Of a DNA stretch of 16,917 nucleotides, positions 7,540 to 12,527 are shown one piece after another; the first letter of the stretch is position 1, and each line of letters begins with the position of its first letter. This DNA is from JBCDBH01 sp039184055 (lineage in GTDB: Bacteria; Acidobacteriota; Thermoanaerobaculia; Multivoradales; J023). The position numbers were made by a program, and so were the translations under genes. The notes below the pieces were generated by a model that was not told where the DNA came from, did no database searches, and worked only from the letters and a program-made list of their open reading frames with translations. The DNA lies in the NCBI GenBank assembly GCA_039184055.1, contig JBCDBH010000095.1, forward strand, positions 1 to 16,917, given 5' to 3'.

Positions 7540-8643
7540 TCAGATGCGGATCGGCATGATCACGCACACATAGCGGCGCTCGTGACCTTCGACCGGTCGC
7601 GCGACACACTGCGAGCTTTCGTCTTTGAGCTCGAGACGCACCTTCTCGGTATCGGTGGCGCCGAGGAATTGCTGCAGATAGTCAGGGTTGAGCCCGAGCG
7701 ACAAATCGTCGCCGTCGTAGTCGCACGCGATCGGTTCGACCGCCTCACCCAAATCCGGGTTGGCCGCCGACAAACGAAGCTCGTCGGTGCCGAGCTCGAG
7801 ACGGATGGTCCGGGCCCGATCACCGGTGAGCAGCGACACACGCTGCACCGCGCCCATCAGATGCCGCCGATCGATATCGACCTGCTTGTCGTTGTCTTTG
7901 GCGATGACCCGCTCGTAATCGGGAAAGGTGCCTTCGAGAATCCGACACAGGAGTCGTCGGCGGTCGACGGTGAACGACAGGTGATGCTCACCACGCTCGA
8001 AGATCATGTCGCCTTCGCCTTCGAAACGCTGGAGCTCCTGCAACACTTTGCGGGGCACGAGAACACCGTCGTTGCTCGTCACGCCGGCAAGATCGTTTTC
8101 GACCAGCGCCAGACGATGACCGTCGGTGGCCACAAGAGCGAGCGCGTCGTCGAGCTGACGGAGCAGCGCGCCGGAAAGCTGGAAGCGCGATTCTTCGTTG
8201 GAGATCGCGTAGACCACCTTGGCGACCATGGCGCGGAAAAGAGGAAACGGAATTTCGACCTGGGTACCGTCGTCGATCACCGGCAGCTTCGGAAAATCGT
8301 CGGCCGGCAGGCCACGCACTTTGAAGCGTGACGCGCCGACCAGGATCGTCAGCGTCAGGTTGTCGGCTTGATCGATCCGCAGCGTGACGTCGTCACCCGC
8401 CGCGGCGCGCATGATCTCGAGGAGCTTCTTCGCCTGGATCGCGATCGCGCCGGCTTCTTTGACCTCGGCCTCGACCGAAGAGGTGAGCGAGGTCTCGAGA
8501 TCCGTGGCGGCGATCTCCAAACGATCGTCGTGACACCGAAGTAGCAAATGCGACAGCACCGGGATGGTGGTGCGGCGTTCGACGACACCTTGCATCGGGC
8601 CTAGCTCAGCCAGTAACTCAGCGCGATTGACACGCAATTCCAT
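7540..8643 (-). CDS. dnaN: DNA polymerase III beta subunit (sliding clamp)
   Basis: At 367 residues this has the standard length for the dimeric ring that tethers polymerase III and other partners to DNA. The three repeated clamp domains are recognisable: residues about 1-120 (MELRVNRAELLAEL, TTIPVLSHLLL), 125-245 (FRAMVAKVVYAISNEESRFQ, LVATDGHRLALVE) and 247-367 (RILEGTFPDYERVI ... YVCVIMPIRI). The C-terminal strand VIMPIRI forms part of the partner-binding groove; family members usually end in MPMRL or similar. The ATG at 8643 has a near-perfect AAGGAGGA ribosome site (8653-8660) 9 nt upstream, the strongest in the window, consistent with high expression. The predicted origin lies directly upstream. 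Confidence 0.98.
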   Translation of the reverse strand: MELRVNRAELLAELGPMQGVVERRTTIPVLSHLLLRCHDDRLEIAATDLETSLTSSVEAEVKEAGAIAIQAKKLLEIMRAAAGDDVTLRIDQADNLTLTILVGASRFKVRGLPADDFPKLPVIDDGTQVEIPFPLFRAMVAKVVYAISNEESRFQLSGALLRQLDDALALVATDGHRLALVENDLAGVTSNDGVLVPRKVLQELQRFEGEGDMIFERGEHHLSFTVDRRRLLCRILEGTFPDYERVIAKDNDKQVDIDRRHLMGAVQRVSLLTGDRARTIRLELGTDELRLSAANPDLGEAVEPIACDYDGDDLSLGLNPDYLQQFLGATDTEKVRLELKDESSQCVARPVEGHERRYVCVIMPIRI

Positions 8644-8652
8644 CGAAACATC

Positions 8653-8660
8653 TCCTCCTT
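8653..8660 (-). promoter_or_regulatory. Strong Shine-Dalgarno sequence of dnaN
   Basis: Minus-strand AAGGAGGA with a 9-nt spacer to the dnaN ATG. It fixes the start at 8643. Confidence 0.75.
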
Positions 8661-8704
8661 ATGACGGAGGACGGTATCACAGGCCTTCCTCCTCTTAGAG
8701 ATCG

Positions 8705-8741
8705 TAGCCGTAGTAGTAGGGGCTGTGGAAACTGTGGATCG
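8705..8741 (-). other. Candidate origin unwinding element (DnaA boxes, GC block, DnaA-trios)
   Basis: Read on the minus strand, two abutting DnaA boxes (8741-8733 and 8732-8724) are followed by GCCC (8723-8720) and then CTA triplets at 8719-8711 (three in a row), with another CTA at 8707-8705. The opposite strand therefore carries TAG TAG TAG. This matches the architecture described for B. subtilis and many other bacteria: tandem boxes load DnaA, and the 3'-GAT-type trios guide a filament that melts DNA. Opening would proceed toward dnaN. The sequence layout is seen; activity is inferred. Confidence 0.65.
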
Positions 8742-8928
8742 GTGGAAAACCGGGTTTTCGCCCAGCGTTCACGGTGGGTGGTTTTCCACGCCATCCTGTT
8801 GAGAACCGTCTCTCCGGGTGTGGATCAACTGCGGAAAATCGGCCGTGAAATCGATCGGGCGCGGATTCCACATTTCCTCCGCTTCGCTCCACAGGTAATT
8901 CCACAGGGGCTTCCACCGGTTCTCCACA
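8705..8928. other. oriC: Predicted chromosomal replication origin (oriC) with DnaA-box cluster
   Basis: Between dnaA and dnaN, ten 9-mers resemble the DnaA box (TTATCCACA). Eight or so keep the TCCAC(A) core, with a degenerate first half. Boxes read on the minus strand: 8724-8732 GTTTCCACA, 8733-8741 CGATCCACA, 8741-8749 TTTTCCACC, 8819-8827 TGATCCACA, 8830-8838 TTTTCCGCA. Boxes read on the plus strand: 8782-8790 TTTTCCACG, 8864-8872 GATTCCACA, 8885-8893 CGCTCCACA, 8897-8905 AATTCCACA, 8920-8928 TTCTCCACA; a weaker GCTTCCACC lies at 8909. The density is far above that seen elsewhere in the window, and the dnaA-oriC-dnaN position is the standard bacterial location. No strikingly AT-rich stretch is present. 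The box calls are direct readings; origin function is inferred. Confidence 0.85.
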
Positions 8929-8991
8929 GCTTCTTTTTGGCGTTCGGAGAGAGGGTCTTGGGTGTGTTGAGCGCTTGGGCTTCGATGGGCG

Positions 8992-9419
8992 GAGTCCGGC
9001 CTCGGTAACCCTCTTAGGCTGCGCTTGGAAGGCCGGTCCGCTTCGCGGATTGTGGCTGAGCGTCTCGTCGGCTTTAGCCCGCATGTCTCACCAGCCCGTC
9101 GGCTGCGACTCGCAAACGCACGCGATCTCTGGGCGTACTCGCTCTTCGCTCCCTCGACGTACCTTCGGGTACGCCTCCGGTCGCTCATCCCTGCGTTGCC
9201 CAGATCTCACGCACGTTTGCGAGCCTCGCTACGACGTTTGGTGAGACATGCGGGCTCACCGCTAAGGTAACCGAGAGATCCGTGGGGCTCCATGCCGGTC
9301 TGGCTGGCTGAGACGGTGCACGCTGGCGAGCTAACGGCTTGCCAACTGGGGCGCTTTACGCTCCCAGCAACGTGGGCCGGCCGCCGCTCCGCTACAGAGG
9401 GTTACCGAGCTCCGGACTC
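8992..9419. repeat. Left copy of the structured repeat, closed by 22-bp inverted ends
   Basis: GAGTCCGG + CTCGGTAACCCTCT at 8992-9014 is complementary to 9396-9419 over 22 bp, with a 1-2 nt bulge. Inside, without crossing, lie further hairpins: TCCG/CGGA near 9037-9049, the 181-bp hairpin 9076-9256, GGCGAGC/GCTTGCC (9325-9343, one G-T pair on the plus strand) and CTGGGGCG/CGC(T)CCCAG (9346-9367). As RNA this would fold into a multibranched domain. As DNA it resembles a small element with terminal inverted repeats. Confidence 0.6.
9076..9256. repeat. 181-bp long hairpin with perfect 18-bp ends and TTCG apex
   Basis: The outer arms 9076-9093 and 9239-9256 are perfectly complementary (AGCCCGCATGTCTCACCA). 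Further pairing blocks are 9109-9118 with 9214-9223 (CTCGCAAACG, perfect) and 9129-9134 with 9198-9203. The apex is CGTACC-TTCG-GGTACG (9158-9173), a C(UUCG)G tetraloop if transcribed from the plus strand. Side hairpins CAGCC/GGCTG (left) and CGAGC/GCTaCG (right) interrupt the arms. The symmetry centre is the same for outer and apical pairs (about 9166). Confidence 0.85.
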
Positions 9420-9463
9420 TTTTCGATCGTTTAGCGACTCGTCTGTGTACAAGGCACGCATAG

Positions 9464-9585
9464 CTCTCCTTGCTCGGTACAAGTAGGCATCTCTCCCTCA
9501 TTGCTCTGTAGGCAGGCCGGTCGCCCAACGGGGATGCTCTCTCTTTGTTCTGTATGCAGTGGAAACCCTCTTCGCTCTGTACGCA
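9464..9585 (-). repeat. Four degenerate 20-bp direct repeats with unequal spacing
   Basis: Minus-strand units resembling TGCNTACAGAGCAAAGAGRG occupy 9566-9585, 9539-9558, 9495-9514 and 9464-9483; the last is the most diverged (CTTGTACCGAGCAAGGAGAG). Start-to-start distances are 31, 44 and 27 bp. The first and third extend into a longer match: 24-bp blocks at 9503-9526 and 9574-9597 are identical at 22 positions. They resemble loosely spaced iterons or decayed repeat copies. No function can be assigned. Confidence 0.55.
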
Positions 9586-9611
9586 GACCGGTCGCCCCAG
9601 TCGATAAGGCG

Positions 9612-9851
9612 GGGCTCGTGATCATGCGCACAACGCAGCGCGGACGGCACCCGGTTCGCACTCGGCGAGAGCGGCCAAAGTCACGTAACGTGTACTCGAA
9701 AGGAGACGCGGCTTCAGCCAGCCAGGTTGGTCTGTAGCCCCACGGATCTCTCAGAAACCCCAACGTGATCGAAGACGAGCTTTCGTAAGGCCATCCGCGA
9801 AGCGGACCGTCCTCCTCTTGGTAAGCGGAGTGAGCACATGATCACGAACCC
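9612..9851. repeat. Long-range inverted repeat around CGTGATCATG
   Basis: 9617-9626 (CGTGATCATG) is the exact reverse complement of 9837-9846. Outward pairing continues at 9612-9614 with 9849-9851, with G-T tolerated mismatches on the minus strand. It lies wholly in the right half of the mosaic and has no counterpart in the left copy. Confidence 0.5.
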
Positions 9852-9861
9852 GCCCAAGCGC
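9714..9861. repeat. Right (inverted) copy of the structured repeat, lacking the 181-bp hairpin
   Basis: Read on the minus strand, this segment follows the same block order as the left copy: GCGCTTGGGC, the 17-bp block with TCCGCTTCGCGGAT, CTCGTC-5 nt-TCAC, GAGAGATCCGTGGGGCT, 10 nt, CTGGCTGGCTGA. Beyond 9714 similarity weakens, but two small hairpins follow at equivalent places (CACGTTACGTG at 9682-9692 and a GGC/GCC stem near 9662-9679). The 181-bp hairpin is absent at the corresponding point, near 9769-9775. Confidence 0.55.
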
Positions 9862-9928
9862 CCCAGCGAAGGCGACGCTGCCTCAGTTACTTAATTCGAC
9901 AGCCGAAACGAAACGAAGGAAGAGGGAT

Positions 9929-11260
9929 CTAACTGAAGTGTTCCATCAGGCTCTTGACGGCACGATCGATCTCAGGCTCTTTTTCGCGTAGCCCTTCGAT
10001 CTTGTCGACCGAGTACATGACGGTCGAGTGGTGCTTGCCGTTGAATTGCCGGCCGATGTCGGGGTAGGAGAGCTGGGTGAGCTTTTTGCACAGGTACATC
10101 GCCACCTGACGTGGGAAGGCGATCTGCTTGGAGTTGCTCTTGCTCTTGATCTGCTGCACTTTGAGCCCGTAGTGACGCGCGACGACTTTGATGATCTCGG
10201 GTGCGGTGACCCGCTGCTCTTCGGGGGGCAAGACGTCTTTGAGCGTTTCCTTGGTGAGCTCGAGCGACAGTGGCTTGCCGGTGAACGACGCGAAGGCGTT
10301 GACGCGATTGAGCATGCCTTCGAGCTCGCGGACGTTCGACTTGACGTAGCGGGCGATGAACTCGGCGACCTCGTTGGGCAGGTGGATCCGGTCGAGGTCG
10401 GCTTTGCGCCGCAAGATGGCGATCTTGGTCTCGAGGTCCGGTGGCTGGATGTCGGCGATCAGCCCCCACTCGAAACGACTGCGGAGACGATCTTCGATGG
10501 TCGGAATCTGCCGTGGTGGCGCGTCCGACGAGACGACGATCTGCTTCTTGGCGGTGTAGAGCGTGTTGAAGGTGTGGAAGAACTCTTCTTGGGTACGCTC
10601 TTTGTTCGCCAGGAATTGGATGTCGTCGATGAGCAGAACGTCGATCGTTCGATAGCGTTCGCGAAACGCGTGCATGCGCTCGAATCGGATCGAGTTGATG
10701 AGCTCGTTGACGAATTGCTCGGCGGGCAGGTACATCAACCGAAGCTGGGGATATTTGCGCCGGATCTCGTGACCGATGGCGTGCATCAGATGAGTCTTGC
10801 CCAAACCGACGTCGCCATAGAGAAAGAGCGGGTTGTATCCCTCGGCGGGCTTGGTGGACGCGGGGGCCGGCGTCTTGGCCACCGACTCGGCGGCGGCGTG
10901 CGCGAATTGATTCGAATTGCCGACGACGAAATTGGCGAAGCGATAGCGGCTGTCGAAATTCGCCGTCGAGGTCGCCGTGGCCGGCTCGGGTGGTGTGTCT
11001 TCGATCTCGTCGTAGTCGTCACTCGCGACCGTGAAAAGGAGCTCCAAACCGCCTTCACCGAGATCGATGAGAACCTGATCGATCGCCGGCCGGTAGCTCT
11101 GTTCCAGGGTGTGGACGAAGTGTTGATTCGGCGCGGCGAGGACCAGCCGGTGGTCCTGTTCCGAGTGCACGCGAAGCGGTGCGAACCAAGTCGAGAATTC
11201 GACCTCGTCGAGGTCTTCGGCAAGTCTCTGCTTGATTGGCCGCCAGCGTTCTTCAGTCAT
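9929..11260 (-). CDS. dnaA: Chromosomal replication initiator protein DnaA
   Basis: From the ATG at 11260 the protein has 443 residues, the normal size; the open frame continues to 11326, but the extra 22 residues look non-coding and GGGGA sits 7 nt before this ATG. Domain I is about 1-80 (WRPIKQRLAEDLDEVEFSTW), followed by a short domain II linker (85-105). The AAA+ core has Walker A GDVGLGKT at 149-156 and Walker B VLLIDD near 208-213. The DNA-binding domain has FPRQVAMYL (Arg384 matches E. coli Arg399) and the signature NGKHHSTVMYSVDKIE at 407-422. DnaA binds boxes in the adjacent origin and loads the helicase. His410 replaces the Asp of the common GRDH motif. Box-like sites upstream suggest autorepression. 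Confidence 0.98.
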   Translation of the reverse strand: MTEERWRPIKQRLAEDLDEVEFSTWFAPLRVHSEQDHRLVLAAPNQHFVHTLEQSYRPAIDQVLIDLGEGGLELLFTVASDDYDEIEDTPPEPATATSTANFDSRYRFANFVVGNSNQFAHAAAESVAKTPAPASTKPAEGYNPLFLYGDVGLGKTHLMHAIGHEIRRKYPQLRLMYLPAEQFVNELINSIRFERMHAFRERYRTIDVLLIDDIQFLANKERTQEEFFHTFNTLYTAKKQIVVSSDAPPRQIPTIEDRLRSRFEWGLIADIQPPDLETKIAILRRKADLDRIHLPNEVAEFIARYVKSNVRELEGMLNRVNAFASFTGKPLSLELTKETLKDVLPPEEQRVTAPEIIKVVARHYGLKVQQIKSKSNSKQIAFPRQVAMYLCKKLTQLSYPDIGRQFNGKHHSTVMYSVDKIEGLREKEPEIDRAVKSLMEHFS

Positions 11261-11282
11261 CGACACATCCCCAAGACACAGA

Positions 11283-11319
11283 AATTCCACAGATTTTCCG
11301 CAGTTGCGGAAAACCCACA
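11283..11319. promoter_or_regulatory. DnaA-box-like operator cluster upstream of dnaA
   Basis: AATTCCACA (11283-11291, identical to a box at 8897) is followed by TTTTCCGCA (11294-11302), two bases, then its exact inverse TGCGGAAAA (11305-11313); AAACCCACA overlaps at 11311-11319. The TGCGGAAAA form also occurs in the origin at 8830-8838. The cluster lies 23-59 nt upstream of the dnaA start and fits autoregulation by DnaA. Confidence 0.6.
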
Positions 11320-11397
11320 CGCACATGATTTGTGACGTTTTACGCTCTCGGGCCGACAGAGACTAGCCGGTGAGAACTGAAGCGTGGGCCGAGGAGC

Positions 11398-11511
11398 TTA
11401 GCACACCCCCCAGCGATTTCGCAGAGGCGAATCCGCCGACTTGGCTACTTCACGATGGGGTTCGCGACGGGGTTTCATGAGCCGAAAATTTGCCGTGTGG
11501 ATGATGTTCAT
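11398..11511 (-). CDS. Possible small ORF (37 aa) between the CNB gene and dnaA
   Basis: An ATG at 11511 is preceded by AGGAG (11518-11522) with 6-nt spacing, overlapping the end of the CNB gene, and opens a frame of 37 codons ending TAA (MNIIHTANFRLMKPRREPHR...). The product is basic, with no recognised motif, signal peptide or membrane segment. Codon third positions are less GC-rich than in the neighbouring genes, which argues against coding. It is listed only because its ribosome site and position are good. It is not ribosomal protein L34, which often lies near dnaA. Confidence 0.22.
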   Translation of the reverse strand: MNIIHTANFRLMKPRREPHREVAKSADSPLRNRWGVC

Positions 11512-11521
11512 GGCTCTCTCC

Positions 11522-12526
11522 TTACTGAGGAACTTCTAGCGATCCGCCCGAACCGGCGGAGAAGATATACCAGCCGATCAATTTATCGTCGACTTCGCGT
11601 AGCCGTTTGGCGACCAGGTCGCACATCAGCTTGAGCAGGGTCAGCGACGAGACCTTCTGGATGTCGAGCACGTTCTCGATCACGTCGCGCGAAATCGACA
11701 GCACCACCGCTCCATCCTCGTGCGCTTTGGCGTCGGCGCTTCGAGGTTGGTGGTCGATCAATGCCATCTCGCCGAAATAGTCGCCCCGTTCGAGAATCGC
11801 CAGCGCCTCTTCTCCAGCGCCCGCGATTTGCTTGCTGATCATCACCCTGCCTTCGAGGACGATGAACATCCGGTCACCGGCTTGACCCTCGCGGAAGATC
11901 ACTTCGCCCGATGTCAGTCGCTGCTCTTTCGACAGCGTGGCGAAGAGGTTGATCTCCATGGGGGTCAGCTTCTGCTCCTGGAACAGACTCCGTTTGGCGT
12001 TGATCCCGACGCGGATGTTGCGTTCGGGCGAGTCGTCCGAGTCTTCGACCGCCTGCAGCTGCGCGTTCTTCGAGAAGAAGTGCGCGAGGTGCTCGTTGGT
12101 TTTGCGGAGCTTGTTGGCCAAGCTCTTCCAGAAGGACCAGTAGAGAGCGACCTGGAAGCGTTTGTCACGTTCCATGATCAAGCCGAGCGCCCGTGGATTG
12201 AGTGGAAAGAGAGTCGCGTCCTCGACCAGACGAGCTTCGCCCGATCGCGGGTTGGCGTCGATAAAGCTGTTCTCTCCAAACATCTCGCCACGCTCGAGGT
12301 CGGCGAGACTGAACTCTCCGTACGGGGTGCTGCGTTGGATCCGCACCACTCCGGTGTCGATCAAGTAGGCGTCCTGACTGGCGTCGCCTTCTTGAAACAC
12401 GGTCACGTCTTTCGGGTAGCGCACGCGTGACGTGCACCCGGCGAGGGTGTTGAGTTGCTCGTCGGAAAAGTGCGACAAGACCTCGAATTGACGTAGCCGG
12501 TCGAAAAGCTCCACGGTGGGCGGCAT
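11522..12526 (-). CDS. Protein with two cyclic-nucleotide-binding (CNB) domains
   Basis: This 334-residue protein has two CRP-type CNB domains and no other recognisable domain. CNB1 (about 14-120) has the phosphate-binding cassette GEMFGENSFIDANPRSGEAR at 80-99. CNB2 (about 187-285) has GDYFGEMALIDHQPRSADAK at 248-267. Both keep the Gly-Glu and Arg that contact the nucleotide, so both could bind cAMP or cGMP. A linker with an acidic patch (EDSDDSPE, 161-168) joins them. There is no helix-turn-helix, kinase, transport or signal-peptide region, unlike CRP/FNR regulators. It resembles a stand-alone sensor or a PKA regulatory-subunit-like tandem. The ATG at 12526 starts 1 bp after the aminotransferase stop with GGGG 6 nt upstream; the longer frame upstream is antisense-like and rejected. 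The role near dnaA is unknown. Confidence 0.88.
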   Translation of the reverse strand: MPPTVELFDRLRQFEVLSHFSDEQLNTLAGCTSRVRYPKDVTVFQEGDASQDAYLIDTGVVRIQRSTPYGEFSLADLERGEMFGENSFIDANPRSGEARLVEDATLFPLNPRALGLIMERDKRFQVALYWSFWKSLANKLRKTNEHLAHFFSKNAQLQAVEDSDDSPERNIRVGINAKRSLFQEQKLTPMEINLFATLSKEQRLTSGEVIFREGQAGDRMFIVLEGRVMISKQIAGAGEEALAILERGDYFGEMALIDHQPRSADAKAHEDGAVVLSISRDVIENVLDIQKVSSLTLLKLMCDLVAKRLREVDDKLIGWYIFSAGSGGSLEVPQ

Positions 12527-12527
12527 T

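Larger units (their letters stand above)
8971..9861. repeat. Non-coding mosaic: two inverted diverged copies of a structured repeat between oriC and dnaA
   Basis: No convincing gene lies in this 890-bp block; 8929-8970 beside it shows nothing notable. Segments in the left part recur in inverted orientation on the right, mostly in matching order: GCGCTTGGGC at 8971-8980 and 9852-9861; a perfect 17-bp block at 9034-9050 and 9793-9809; CTCGTC then TCAC; a perfect 17-bp block at 9273-9289 and 9736-9752; and a perfect 12-bp block at 9300-9311 and 9714-9725, separated from the last by exactly 10 nt in both copies. The left copy contains an additional 181-bp hairpin (9076-9256). This looks like two copies of one element facing each other rather than protein-coding DNA. 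Confidence 0.75.

Noticed and set aside
9025..9270. 81-residue plus-strand ORF in the repeat block
   Set aside because: It coincides with the 181-bp palindrome, has no ribosome site and reads as an Arg/Leu/Ser-rich by-product of the hairpin sequence.
9464..9597. CRISPR array
   Set aside because: Repeats are degenerate, only four, with unequal and very short gaps, and there are no cas genes nearby.
9682..9692. CACGTAACGTG as an independent regulator site
   Set aside because: It is better explained as the hairpin of the right repeat copy at a place equivalent to the left-copy hairpin at 9325-9343.
9640..9720. tRNA-like segment (GGTTCGCACTC resembling a T-arm)
   Set aside because: No acceptor stem, anticodon arm or D-arm can be paired around it on either strand.
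9864..9880. CAGCG/CGCTG hairpin as the dnaA terminator
   Set aside because: Only a 5-bp stem and no T-run follows in the direction of dnaA transcription.
11261..11326. 22-residue N-terminal extension of DnaA in the open frame
   Set aside because: The extension lies over the DnaA-box-like operator, has no homology to domain I, and the ATG at 11260 has a good ribosome site and the expected MTEERW start.
11413..11437. GCGATTTCGC and GGCGAATCCGCC as a terminator after the CNB gene
   Set aside because: Short 4-bp stems with no T-run; too weak to call.
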